Source of the DNA: Deltaproteobacteria bacterium
GTDB lineage: Bacteria; Desulfobacterota; Desulfobaccia; Desulfobaccales; 0-14-0-80-60-11
Direction: 5' to 3'
DNA: 64,000 bases
NCBI GenBank assembly: GCA_030018495.1
Contig: JASEFS010000012.1
Location: forward strand, 32,420-96,419
In this document: positions 53,557-62,095 of the stretch, piece by piece
How the letters are laid out: the number at the start of each line of letters is the position of its first letter
Position numbering within the stretch: position 1 is the stretch's first letter
Position numbers and translations under genes: made by a program
The notes under the pieces: model-generated
What the model saw: only the letters and a program-made list of their open reading frames with translations
Told to the model about the DNA's origin: nothing
Databases searched by the model: none

Positions 53557-53666
53557 TTTTTAAGCACTCCAGGGTTACCGCGGTCCGGGAGGAAATGATA
53601 AGACGGGCGGCGCCAAAGCGGCAGGTAGGGCCGGGAGATTCCCCGGCCCACACTTTATTATCTAAG

Positions 53667-54671
53667 CTATTCAGATTTTTTGCCAGCTTTAGAAGAAGAG
53701 GCGGTGGCTTTCTTTTCTTTGGCTGCGCCCCTGGCCTCCGCGGGTTTTTCCTTGGGCTCCTTGTCCTGCTCCGGCGCGGCTCCGGCCTTCAGGAGCATCT
53801 CCTCGATATCCTGCTTCTTTCCCTTCCTGGCATAGGTGAGGGCGGTGTTGCCTTCTTTATCCTTGGCGTTGACGTCCGCGCCTTTGTCCAGAAGCAGCTT
53901 CACGGTATCGGCGCTGCCGGCCTGAGCGGCCCATATGAGCGCGGTCTTGCCGTCATTGTCCGCAGCCTTGATATCAGCGCCTTTTTCGATGAGAAGCCTG
54001 GCGGTGTCGGCCTTGCCTCGGGACGCGGCGGACATAAGCGGGGTCATGCCGTTCTTATCCTCTTTGGCGTTAAGGTCCGCCCCCTTGTCCAGCAGGAGTT
54101 TCACTGCGTCATCGTGCCCGCCGTGGGCGGCCCACATGAGGGCCGTGCGGCCGTCGTTGTCCTTGGATTTGACATCCACGCCCTTGTCCAGAAGCACCTT
54201 CAGCGTGTCAGTGTGGCCCCGGACCGCCGCGGCCAGAAGGGCGTTCATGCCGTTTCTTTTTTCCGTGACCTTGGAATCGGCGCCTTTGTCCAAGAGGGTT
54301 TTGACAATGTCGGTGTGTCCGCCCAAGGCGGCCCAAATAAGGGGAGTGGCCTCAAAGCGCTTGTCCTTGACGTTTACGTCCGCGCCTTTCTCCAGAAGGA
54401 GCTGCACGACCTCCTGGCGCCCGGCCCGGGCTGCGGCCATCAAGGGAGTGGCGCCGTCCTTGTCGGTGACGTTGGGATTCATGCCGGCATCGAGAAAGAG
54501 CCTGACGGCCAGCATGTCCCCGTCCTTGGCGCGATCCACGAAGGTTTCTTCATTGAATTTGAGGTTCATCTGGCCCAGCTTGATGCGGGCCTCTTCCTGG
54601 GGATTGCCGCAGGCCATAAGGGCCAAAACCAACATGGTGATTACAGGATACTTCAGAAATCGAAAGGTCAT
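53667..54671 (-). CDS. Ankyrin-repeat lipoprotein (copy B)
   Basis: A 334-residue paralogue of the downstream lipoprotein. The lipobox is ALMAC (Cys near 21), followed by at least seven ankyrin repeats (GATPLMAAARAGRQEVVQLL, DGRTALMWAAHGGHDDAVKL) and a Lys/Ala/Glu-rich disordered tail (about 290-334). The ATG at 54671 has GGAGGAG seven bases upstream; an upstream in-frame start at 54695 is unlikely. It lies about 110 nt before copy A on the same strand. A GC-rich hairpin without a T-run (53632-53653) lies between them. Confidence 0.9.
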   Translation of the reverse strand: MTFRFLKYPVITMLVLALMACGNPQEEARIKLGQMNLKFNEETFVDRAKDGDMLAVRLFLDAGMNPNVTDKDGATPLMAAARAGRQEVVQLLLEKGADVNVKDKRFEATPLIWAALGGHTDIVKTLLDKGADSKVTEKRNGMNALLAAAVRGHTDTLKVLLDKGVDVKSKDNDGRTALMWAAHGGHDDAVKLLLDKGADLNAKEDKNGMTPLMSAASRGKADTARLLIEKGADIKAADNDGKTALIWAAQAGSADTVKLLLDKGADVNAKDKEGNTALTYARKGKKQDIEEMLLKAGAAPEQDKEPKEKPAEARGAAKEKKATASSSKAGKKSE

Positions 54672-54984
54672 TCTCACTCCTCCTGAATTTGGCAACTAAA
54701 GAAAGTGCAGGTTCCGGAAAGCGATTATATTTTGTCCTCTTTGCCCAGAGGTTTTAACGTGAACCATTTGAAAGGTCAAGTCAGCACAAAATCAGGCTGC
54801 AGGATCGTTTCAGCCCAAGGACGGGCCGGTTGCCCGGCGCCAAATTGCTTGACATTACTGAATAACAGCCTTATAAATTTCACCAAGAGTAAGTATCATT
54901 ACTGTTGATATCAAGGTTAAGCATTTGGATTATTGCAGCTAAAGCGGGCAGCGTCAGCTTTGCCCGAAGATACGCGGGGGAGTT

Positions 54985-55359
54985 ATGCTGAAGAATAACG
55001 CAACTCGGCTGATAGCGGCAGGCTTCCTGGCCGCGGCCCTGCTGCTGGCAATCGCGCCGGTTCAAGCCCAACAGGGTTACTACTATCAGCCCCGAGAGCG
55101 AGAGCATGCTTATTTCGAGCGCTATTATGACCGGGAGCCCAGTTCCGCCTGGATGGCGCTTGACATGGCAGCCGCCCGGCCCATAGGCGTGGCCACCACG
55201 ATAGGCGGCATCGGGCTGTTCGTTGCAACCCTGCCTCTCTCTGTGCCATCGGGCACCACGGCAGATGCGGCGCACGGCTTCATCGAAAGGCCGGCGCGCT
55301 GGACTTTTCAGCGGCGTTTGGGACGCCCGGGCTTTGACCAGCATTACTTTCTTCCCTGA
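54985..55359 (+). CDS. Small exported envelope protein
   Basis: A 124-residue protein with a signal peptide (1-28, ending VQAQQG), a Tyr/Arg-rich stretch (YYYQPREREHAYFERYYD) and a hydrophobic glycine-rich helix (PIGVATTIGGIGLFVATLPL) before LSVPSGTTADAAHGFIERPA. I know this last pattern from small uncharacterised envelope proteins of other proteobacteria. Function unknown. It is convergent with the prepilin peptidase gene. Confidence 0.72.
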   Translation: MLKNNATRLIAAGFLAAALLLAIAPVQAQQGYYYQPREREHAYFERYYDREPSSAWMALDMAAARPIGVATTIGGIGLFVATLPLSVPSGTTADAAHGFIERPARWTFQRRLGRPGFDQHYFLP

Positions 55360-55384
55360 GGACGGAGGAGCAGCCGGGATTTCT

Positions 55385-56140
55385 TCAAGGTCCCCAAAGT
55401 AAAAATTTTTCCTGCCAGAGCAGATACACCAGGGCCGCCACCCCCAGAAACGGGCCGTACGGAATGGGGGTTTGGGCGGCCTTGCTGCGTTTGGCGATTA
55501 TCCAGAGTCCCCCCGCTATACTTCCTAAAAGGGCGCTGATGAGCACCACCCAGGGAAGCGACCTGAGCCCCAGAAAAGCCCCGATCATAGCCATGAGCTT
55601 GACGTCCCCGCCTCCCAAGCCTTCCCGGCCGGTAAGCCGGAGGTAACCCCAGGCTACAGCATAAAATGAGGCGCCGCCCAGGACCGCCCCCGACAGGGCG
55701 CCGGCAAAGGTGAGGTGCGGGAAGATGAGGGAATAAACAAGCCCCAGCAGTATGCCGGGGTAGGTGATAAGGTCGGGAATCCACAAGTGCTCCAAATCCA
55801 GAAAGGTAATGACGATAAGAGCCGCGGCAAAGGGACCGTAAACCAGGAGCAGGGGACTGGCGGGGAACCTGAACCAGAGGGCCACGGCCACGCCGGCGCT
55901 CAGCAACTCCACCAGAGGATAGCGCCAGGAGATGGCCGCGCCGCAGGACCGGCAGCGCCCTTGCAAAAGGAGAAAACTGACCAGAGGGATATTGTCCCGC
56001 CATAGTATGGGGCGGCCGCAGGCGGGACATTTGGAGCGCGGCAAGGCCAGGCTCTCGCCCCGGGGCAACCGGGTGATTACCAAGTTCAAGAAGCTGCCCA
56101 CGGCCAGCCCCGCCAGGCAAGCTATCACAGGGGCGAGCAT
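55385..56140 (-). CDS. gspO: Prepilin peptidase / N-methyltransferase
   Basis: A 251-residue integral membrane aspartyl protease that cleaves and methylates prepilins, here most likely the GspG-K set. The N-terminal methylase part has the zinc-binding cysteines C38, C41, C63 and C66. The protease aspartates are D115 in FLDLEHLWIPD and D179 in the GGGDVKLM motif. It lies outside the main secretion cluster, about 6.5 kb away, 26 nt downstream of a lipoprotein gene on the same strand. Confidence 0.94.
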   Translation of the reverse strand: MLAPVIACLAGLAVGSFLNLVITRLPRGESLALPRSKCPACGRPILWRDNIPLVSFLLLQGRCRSCGAAISWRYPLVELLSAGVAVALWFRFPASPLLLVYGPFAAALIVITFLDLEHLWIPDLITYPGILLGLVYSLIFPHLTFAGALSGAVLGGASFYAVAWGYLRLTGREGLGGGDVKLMAMIGAFLGLRSLPWVVLISALLGSIAGGLWIIAKRSKAAQTPIPYGPFLGVAALVYLLWQEKFLLWGP

Positions 56141-56166
56141 CTGGTTAAGCGGGAGCGCCGGTTGGA

Positions 56167-56586
56167 CTAGCTGCCAAAATTAACGCTGCGGATGCGGCCC
56201 AGGGGCATGTTCCAATAACCGGCTTCGGTCCTGCCCTCCAGGATCTGATTGGTATCCACCTCCACCCTGATGACTTCCCTGCTGGCCAGAATGATTTCAG
56301 CCTGCCGGTAATCATCAAAGGCCGGAGAGGTAAAGTGGATTTTGCTGATTTCAGCCAGGGGAATCCAGAGGCTGGCATCGCCTTTTTTAGTGCGAAGCTC
56401 CTGCCGGGTGCCGGGAATCCGCAGGCCCGTCACATAATACCGGACCCCATCCTCAGCGGTGATGACACTGGGTGAGGGCGGAGGCGGCGCCTCGGCCACC
56501 TGCACCTCGGCGCAGGCTCCGATAAAAACGGCCAGCAACAGCCCCGCAATCAAAATCCACGCCCTTTTCATTTTTTGCATCTGCAT
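56167..56586 (-). CDS. Small lipoprotein of unknown function
   Basis: A 139-residue protein with lipobox FIGAC (Cys near residue 25), a Pro-rich linker (APPPPSPS) and a beta-rich domain: GVRYYVTGLRIPG, LWIPLAEISKIHF, AEIILASREVIRVEV, IRSVNF. The repeated pattern of short strands with an acidic turn suggests a small beta-barrel. I do not recognise the family. The ATG at 56586 follows GCGGGGGC; further ATGs lie at 56580 and 56571. It is in a minus-strand run with the flavin reductase upstream and the peptidase downstream. Confidence 0.7.
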   Translation of the reverse strand: MQMQKMKRAWILIAGLLLAVFIGACAEVQVAEAPPPPSPSVITAEDGVRYYVTGLRIPGTRQELRTKKGDASLWIPLAEISKIHFTSPAFDDYRQAEIILASREVIRVEVDTNQILEGRTEAGYWNMPLGRIRSVNFGS

Positions 56587-56679
56587 GGCTTCTGCCCCCG
56601 CTTTGTTTTCATGGAAGGTTTTAGGCTCAGATAATGAGATAGTTTTGTTAATCCGCCCCACTAAACACCGGCCGTTGAT

Positions 56680-57246
56680 TTACAATTCTTTGCCGATGGC
56701 GAAGGCCTTGCCGAGATAGCGGCCCAGCCCGTGATAGGTGCGAACTTCTGGACCGAACACCACGGGTTTCACCTTTTCCACTTCGGGGAGCCCTGCTTCG
56801 CCCAAAACTTCGGGGTCGGCTTTGACGTCCAGGATCTCGCCGATGAACTGCGTATGCAAGCCGATCTCCACGGTGTGGCTGAGCTTGCATTCCAGGATCA
56901 GGGGGCACTCCGCGATGTAGGGAGCGTCCACCAGCTCGCTTTTTACCGGGGTAAAGCCGGTTTTGGCGAACTTGTCCGTGTCGCGGCCGGAAGCCATGCC
57001 GCAGAAATCGGCTTCCCGGACATGGAGTTCGGAGGGCACGTTGATGGTGAAAGCCTGGCGGGCCACAATGCTGCCATAGGAATACGTGGCTTTCCGGAGA
57101 GATACCCCGACGCTGGGCGGCTTGGAACAGACGATGGCGGCCCAGGCCGCGGTCATGACGTTGGGCCTGCCCTCAGCATCATAAGTAGCCACCAGCCAGA
57201 CCGGAGTGGGATAGGCCAAAGTTCTGGCGCCCAAAGACTTTTTCAT
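56680..57246 (-). CDS. Flavin reductase-like / flavoredoxin family protein
   Basis: A 188-residue FMN-binding split-barrel protein. The motif PTPVWLVATYDAEGRPNVMTAAWA and the SVGVSLRKATYSY segment are those of flavoredoxin-type proteins common in sulfate reducers, which pass electrons between ferredoxin-type donors and other acceptors. Two Cys residues (C40, C82) lie near the flavin site. TGAGGAG precedes the ATG at good spacing. A flavin reductase role is likely; partner unknown. Confidence 0.9.
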   Translation of the reverse strand: MKKSLGARTLAYPTPVWLVATYDAEGRPNVMTAAWAAIVCSKPPSVGVSLRKATYSYGSIVARQAFTINVPSELHVREADFCGMASGRDTDKFAKTGFTPVKSELVDAPYIAECPLILECKLSHTVEIGLHTQFIGEILDVKADPEVLGEAGLPEVEKVKPVVFGPEVRTYHGLGRYLGKAFAIGKEL

Positions 57247-57517
57247 ATTCGCTCTCCTCAGATACGCAACTCAAGTGTTGATGGCATCTCAAAGAGATTG
57301 GCAGCCGAACTGCTGAGATTAGCCTATCGTATCGTTACGGAGGGGGAAAATCAACTTTTATCACAATGTTTGAACCAAGTACATGAGGATAAAAGGGCTC
57401 ACCCGGCGGGGCCGGGGCTTCGTTTTTTGCCAGTCGGCGCCCGGGGAAAGCCCCGGCAGCGTTGACCCGCGAAATCTTTCCTGTTAAGGTTAAAGAGATC
57501 GCCGCCAGGGTTTACCC
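57247..57517. other. Intergenic region with an inverted repeat
   Basis: The divergent gap contains GCCGGGGCTT (57411-57420) pairing with AAGCCCCGGC (57448-57457) around a T-rich loop. No gene. Confidence 0.45.
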
Positions 57518-58153
57518 ATGCTCACCGCCGACTTATACCTGGACCGCATTGATATCGCCAAATACATTACCCGGGAGGAGTGCGAGGCCGCCGGCGTGAT
57601 GGACCCGGTGGAGCTTGTCCGGCGATTGCGGGAGGGCGCGGTGCGGCTGGAAGATTGCCCCGGCTTCACTCTCCCCAAGCGTTATGCCATTTCCCTGGCG
57701 CTCAAGGCTGAGGAAGTCCTGCCGCCGGTGCAGTCCCTGGAGCTGCCCCGGCCGGTGCCCGCGGAGTTGTTTGAGATCAATGAGCCCGGTCCTGACGCCC
57801 CGGTCCTGGTTACGGGCAACAGCGAGTTCACCCTCACGGTGATGACAGGCCTTTTGGCCACCACGGTGAGCCCCTTTTTCCTGCTGCTGGTGGACTGTCG
57901 GGGCGACACGGTGGACATGTCCATGGTGTATCGCAGTTTTACCCCCCAGCGGCTGGACCAGGGGCTGACGGCACATAAGCTGGCGGACCGTCTGAGCCAC
58001 CGCACCCTTATTATCCCGGGAATTTTGGCCCCCATGTGGGAGGAACTGGCCAGCTACACCGGTTGGAATATCAGCGTCGGCCCCATCTGCGCGGCCGAGT
58101 TGCCTTTGTTTTTAGGAGATGCCTGGAGGCCGCCGCCTGGCATAAAGATTTGA
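57518..58153 (+). CDS. AcsC/CdhE-like mini-protein (corrinoid iron-sulfur protein large-subunit relative)
   Basis: A 211-residue soluble protein. Residues 85-205 resemble the C-terminal domain of the corrinoid iron-sulfur protein large subunit (AcsC/CdhE): PVLVTGNSEFTLTVMTGLL, LLLVDCRGDTVDMSM, RTLIIPGILAPMWEEL, TGWNISVGP. The first 50 residues align with the small 4Fe-4S domain of that subunit, whose ligands follow C-x2-C-x4-C-x16-C; here the same spacing reads C22, A25, P30, C47, so two ligands are lost. The TIM barrel between them is missing. It is probably not a methyl carrier in the usual sense. It lies upstream of a receiver/GlgC run. Function unknown. Confidence 0.65.
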   Translation: MLTADLYLDRIDIAKYITREECEAAGVMDPVELVRRLREGAVRLEDCPGFTLPKRYAISLALKAEEVLPPVQSLELPRPVPAELFEINEPGPDAPVLVTGNSEFTLTVMTGLLATTVSPFFLLLVDCRGDTVDMSMVYRSFTPQRLDQGLTAHKLADRLSHRTLIIPGILAPMWEELASYTGWNISVGPICAAELPLFLGDAWRPPPGIKI

Positions 58154-58283
58154 CCCGGCACCCGGATATGTTCATGGTTTCGGTTGCCTTAACTACGGCA
58201 GCCATTATATTAAATGTGAATAATTGCCTTATTTGCAGGCACGGCTCCAAATTACCCCTCTTTTATCACCCGGAGACCCGGAC

Positions 58284-58649
58284 ATGAAGACTATACTGGT
58301 CGTTGACGACGAAGACGCCATTCGCACGCTTATCGCCGATGAGCTGACGGAGGAAGGATACCGCGTGCTCACGGTGGATAACGCTCGGGACGCCCTGAAA
58401 ATGGTGGAGGAACAGCCTCTGGATTTGGTGATTCTCGACATCCGCATGCCCGGCATGGACGGTTTGGAAGCTTTGCCCCGCATTCTGGGCTTGAAGGAAA
58501 ATATCAAAGTCATTTTGAACACGGCGTATTCGGTGTACAAGGAAAGCTTCATGAGTTGGGCCGCGGACGCATATATCGTCAAATCTTCGGACTTGTCCGA
58601 GTTGAAGGAAAAAGTCAAAGAGCTCATCGAGCCGGGAAGCAGCCGATGA
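58284..58649 (+). CDS. CheY-like receiver protein
   Basis: A 121-residue single-domain response regulator: ILVVDDEDAIRTLI with the acidic pair, phospho-acceptor Asp in LVILDIRMPGMDG, Thr in LNTAYS, Lys in YIVKSSDL. The frame opens at 58224; the ATG at 58284 has GGAG eight bases upstream and begins the domain properly. Its stop overlaps the start of glgC (ATGA), an unusual coupling of a phospho-receiver with a glycogen gene. The cognate kinase is not in the neighbourhood. Confidence 0.9.
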   Translation: MKTILVVDDEDAIRTLIADELTEEGYRVLTVDNARDALKMVEEQPLDLVILDIRMPGMDGLEALPRILGLKENIKVILNTAYSVYKESFMSWAADAYIVKSSDLSELKEKVKELIEPGSSR

Positions 58650-59866
58650 ACAGTTTTAAGGGTCTGTTGACCATAATTATGGCGGGCGGCAAGGGGGAGC
58701 GCCTCTATCCCCTGACTCGGGACAAGGCCAAGCCCGCCATTATTTTCGGCGGAATTTACCGGATAATTGATTTCACCCTGTCCAACTGCCTGAATTCCGG
58801 CATCCGGCGGATTTACGTGCTGAGCCAGTACGGCAGCTTTTCCCTGGACCAGCATTTGCGGCTGTCTTGGGACCTGGTGCGGCCCGAATTGGGGGAGTAT
58901 GTTTATTCGATTCCCCCCCAGCAGATTACGGTGGACCGCTGGTACCGGGGCACGGCCGATTCCATTTATCAGAATCTCAAACTTCTGGACGAGGAGCGGC
59001 CGCGCCAGGTGCTTATCCTCTCCGGGGACCATGTGTATAAAATGGACTATGGCGCCATGCTGGAGTTTCACCAGGCCAAAGGCGCGGACCTGACCGTGGC
59101 CGCAGTGCCGGCGCCCCGAAAAGAGGCCAGCGCGTTCGGCATTCTTCACGTCAATGAAAACCAGGAGGTTATCGAATTTTTGGAGAAGCCCCCGGACCCG
59201 CCCGGCATGCCGGCCAATCCGGACTATTCCCTGGTGTCCATGGGAGTGTATGTCTTTGAATCCGAGGAACTGGTACGGCAGTTGATCGCGGATGCCAAGA
59301 ACCCGGAAAGCAAGCACGATTTCGGCCGCAACATCATTCCCCAAATGGTGGGGAGCAAAAAAGTGTATGCCTTCAGCTTTGAAGACCCGGTGACCCATAC
59401 TCCCAGATATTGGCGGGATATCGGCCAGTTGGACGCCTACTTTGCGGCCCACATGGAGCTTTTGGGAGAGGAGCCGGTTTTCGATTTATTCGGGGGGGAC
59501 TGGCCGATTCGGGGGCATGTGGCTCCCTCGCCGCCGGCCAAATATTTCAGCCGCGAAAAACCGGTGGCCGTGACGGACTCCCTCATCTCAGCCGGCTGCG
59601 TGCTCAACGAAACCACGGTGAGGCGCTCGGTGCTCTCGCCCCGGGTGCAGGTCGGCCGGGGAGCCCTGGTGGAGGAAGCCATCCTGTGGGACGGCGTCAA
59701 AATAGGCACCGGCGCCAAAATCAAACGGGCCGTCATCGAAGACGGCGTCAACATCCCGCCCCGCTTTACCATCGGCTATGACCGGGAGGCCGACGCCAGC
59801 CGCTTTCCGGTGACCGAAGGCGGCATCGTCGTGGTTCCCAACAACGTCATCCTGGAAGGTCCTTAA
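58646..59866 (+). CDS. glgC: Glucose-1-phosphate adenylyltransferase
   Basis: A 406-residue enzyme making ADP-glucose, the committed step of glycogen synthesis. The N-terminus reads TIIMAGGKGERLYPLTRDKA, the substrate region YRGTADSIYQN, and the Glc-1-P loop FLEKPPDPP. A left-handed beta-helix follows at the C-terminus (about 300-400). The upstream open frame begins at 58556, but the ATG at 58646 overlaps the receiver stop and matches family length. The stop TAA shares a base with the ATG of the phosphatase gene. Confidence 0.95.
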   Translation: MNSFKGLLTIIMAGGKGERLYPLTRDKAKPAIIFGGIYRIIDFTLSNCLNSGIRRIYVLSQYGSFSLDQHLRLSWDLVRPELGEYVYSIPPQQITVDRWYRGTADSIYQNLKLLDEERPRQVLILSGDHVYKMDYGAMLEFHQAKGADLTVAAVPAPRKEASAFGILHVNENQEVIEFLEKPPDPPGMPANPDYSLVSMGVYVFESEELVRQLIADAKNPESKHDFGRNIIPQMVGSKKVYAFSFEDPVTHTPRYWRDIGQLDAYFAAHMELLGEEPVFDLFGGDWPIRGHVAPSPPAKYFSREKPVAVTDSLISAGCVLNETTVRRSVLSPRVQVGRGALVEEAILWDGVKIGTGAKIKRAVIEDGVNIPPRFTIGYDREADASRFPVTEGGIVVVPNNVILEGP

Positions 59867-60513
59867 TGCGCCTGACAGCGTTGGTCCAGGACGGCCGGCA
59901 CACCTCCACCCGCCTTTATCTGGTGCGCCACGGCCGGGTGGCCGACGGCCATACCCATCGCTACCACGGCAACAATGACATAGGTCTGAGCTTTGAGGGA
60001 GTACGGCAGTTGGAGCGCTTGGCGGAGCAGCTCAAGGAGACCCCGCTGGCCGCGGTGTATGCTTCGGACCGGACGCGGGCGCGTCAGGGGGCAGAGATAC
60101 TCTGCCGGGGGCGCCGACTTTGGCCGGAGCCCGTCCCCGAATTCCGGGAAATTCATTTCGGCGTCTGGGAAGGCCTGAGCTTCGGGGAAATAGCCGAACG
60201 CTATCCGGAGGAACTGGCTGAACGCCTGCGGGACCCGGCCAACTACCGCATTCCCGGCGGCGAAAGTCTCATGGACGTAAGGACCAGGGTTGTGCCCAAG
60301 CTTGCGGAAATCCTGGCTCGGCACCAGGGCCAGGCCGTGGCCCTGGTGGCGCACGCCGGCGTGAACCGCGTTCTTTTATGCGACGCGCTGGGCCTGCCGC
60401 TGACCCACCTTTTCCGCCTGGAGCAAAACTACGGCTGTCTGAACATCATCGACTACCTGCCCGACTTCACCGTAGTGCGCCTCATCAACGGCGGGGTGAA
60501 CGGTATTTATTAA
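59866..60513 (+). CDS. Histidine phosphatase family protein
   Basis: A 215-residue protein of the phosphoglycerate-mutase-like superfamily. The catalytic phospho-His lies in LYLVRHGRVADG, and further landmarks are ASDRTRARQGAEI, FGVWEGLSFGEIAERYPE and the second His in VALVAHAGVNRV. The family includes alpha-ribazole phosphatase (CobC) and sugar or nucleotide phosphatases. Translational coupling to glgC suggests a phosphorylated sugar as substrate, but this is inference. Confidence 0.88.
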   Translation: MRLTALVQDGRHTSTRLYLVRHGRVADGHTHRYHGNNDIGLSFEGVRQLERLAEQLKETPLAAVYASDRTRARQGAEILCRGRRLWPEPVPEFREIHFGVWEGLSFGEIAERYPEELAERLRDPANYRIPGGESLMDVRTRVVPKLAEILARHQGQAVALVAHAGVNRVLLCDALGLPLTHLFRLEQNYGCLNIIDYLPDFTVVRLINGGVNGIY

Positions 60514-61079
60514 CCACAAGGACACAAACAACACCAAGACTTCCTGTCATTGTGTCGTGGTGGTGAAATTTTCGGCTCGTTCCCAAGCTCCTGCTTGGGA
60601 ACGCACTTGCCTGCCAAAGCTCGGCTTTGGCCAAACTCCAAAACTTCGGCCGCACAAAAGCAAAAGGCGAACCCGAAGGCCCGCCCCACCTAGCTTTCCC
60701 TTTTCCCCTTTTCCCTTTTCGCCCTTCTTTATAATATTCGGCTCGTTCCCAAGCTCCTGCTTGGGAACGCACTTGCCTGCCGAAGCTCGGCTTTGGCCAA
60801 ACTCCAAAACTTTGGCCGCACAAAAGCAAAAGGCGAACCCGAAGGCCCGCCCCACCTAGCTTTCCCTTTTCCCCTTTTCCCTTTTCGCCCTTCTTTATAA
60901 TATTCGGCTCGTTCCCAAGCTCCTGCTTGGGAACGCACTTGCCTGCCGAAGCTCCGCTTTGGCCAAGCTCCAGGGCCTTGGCCGCAAAAAAAAACAAAAG
61001 GAGGTCCAAAGCCCGCCCCATTTAGATTCCCTTTAAAATCTTTCCTTAATATCTGTCTTTGTGTTGTGGTGGTGAAATT
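60514..61079. other. Intergenic region filled by a tandem repeat array
   Basis: Between the phosphatase gene and the convergent NUDIX gene; the array is described separately. ORFs predicted here are repeat translations. Confidence 0.7.
60574..61020 (+). repeat. Tandem repeat array, period 166 bp, about 2.7 units
   Basis: Units begin with GGCTCGTTCCCAAGC at 60574, 60740 and 60906. Each contains the palindrome CGTTCCCAAGC-TCCT-GCTTGGGAACG, the palindrome GCCAAAGC-TCG-GCTTTGGC, a CAAAAGCAAAAGGCG box and a pyrimidine tract, and ends ...CCCTTCTTTATAATATTC. An imperfect direct repeat of about 22 bp flanks the array (60551-60572 and 61060-61081). The reverse complement of the unit forms the array at 63541-64000. 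Confidence 0.85.
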
Positions 61080-61715
61080 TTAATCCAGGCAGGGCGCTTC
61101 TTCTTGCACATCCAGGGGGTTTTCTCCTAACAGAGTCAGAAAATTGAGCAAAATCCTGGCGGTGGCCCCCCAGATGACGGTTTGGGCATAACGCCAGCAG
61201 CACACCCGGATCACTCTGCCCTTGTACTCATAGTCGCCGGTGCTCCAGCGCGCCGCGGGAAAGAATTCCCTGAGGGGGAAGGTCAAGAGTTGTTGAACCT
61301 CCAGGGGGTTGGGCCGGAACTCGTAGGGGTGGGGGACCAGGGCCACAAAGGGGTTGATCCAGTAGCCGGTCACCGTGGTCACCGGCTCAAGCCGACCCAG
61401 GACCTCCGCCACCCCGGCCGTTAAGCCGATCTCCTCTTCGGTCTCCCTGATGGCTGTCATCAGGAGATCCGGGTCGCCGGGATCCTGAACCCCGCCAGGG
61501 AAGGAAATCTGCCCCTGATGGTCCCGCACCGTAAAAGTCCGTTGGGTGAAAAGCAGGTGCGGGTCCTCATGCACCAGAAACAGGGGCACCAAAACCCCGG
61601 CCGGCAGGAGACCCGGCGGGGGGACAGGGGGCGCAGCCGAAGCGTGGGAGAGTAGCTCTTTGATGCGGGCTAATGTGGACAAATTCAAAATTGGGGACCT
61701 ATGCCAAAATGCCAA
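61080..61715 (-). CDS. NUDIX hydrolase (CoA pyrophosphatase-like)
   Basis: A protein of up to 211 residues. The NUDIX box is ISFPGGVQDPGDPDLLMTAI followed by RETEEEIGL, and the upstream LFTQRTFTVRDHQGQISFPG matches the NudL/CoA pyrophosphatase group, which hydrolyses CoA or related diphosphates. The WGATARIL segment near the end is also typical. The start is uncertain: TTG at 61715, or TTG at 61682, neither with a strong ribosome site. The stop codon abuts the repeat array. Confidence 0.87.
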   Translation of the reverse strand: MAFWHRSPILNLSTLARIKELLSHASAAPPVPPPGLLPAGVLVPLFLVHEDPHLLFTQRTFTVRDHQGQISFPGGVQDPGDPDLLMTAIRETEEEIGLTAGVAEVLGRLEPVTTVTGYWINPFVALVPHPYEFRPNPLEVQQLLTFPLREFFPAARWSTGDYEYKGRVIRVCCWRYAQTVIWGATARILLNFLTLLGENPLDVQEEAPCLD

Positions 61716-62095
61716 AAGCTGCTGAGAGGTTTAAGAAAATGCCAGGGTTCTCCTATAAGAGCAAAATTGATGATAAGAATTTTTTTAGGAGCGCAATTTA
61801 TTGCGCCCCCGAAGGGCTTGATAAATCAAGCCCCTGCAGGACCTTCGCCAAGATATCAAATTTATAGACGATGCTTGCTTTGTTTTTAAAAAGGTCTGTA
61901 GGGCATCATATCATAGCTTAAAGGGAAAAAGGAGCGGGCCGACGGAGCGGTTGCAGTTGATTTTGTGCCGCCCAAGTTTTTGCGGAATTGAAGAGTTTGA
62001 CAAAGAGTCGGGTGCGTTTTATTTTGAAGATGAACGTGTCCGCCTGAATGCTGAAACCCTGTGCAGCCGATGAAAGAGAGAAGGGAGTGCCCCTC
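61716..62095. other. Intergenic region with a dispersed repeat
   Basis: No gene. It carries repeat copy 2 at 61786-61843 and promoter-like AT-rich DNA before the rubrerythrin gene. Confidence 0.5.
61786..61843. repeat. Dispersed two-palindrome repeat, copy 2
   Basis: GGAGCGCAATTTATTGCGCC followed nine bases later by GGGCTTGATAAATCAAGCCC; same architecture as 34497-34568. The first arm differs from copy 1 at one base. Confidence 0.7.
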
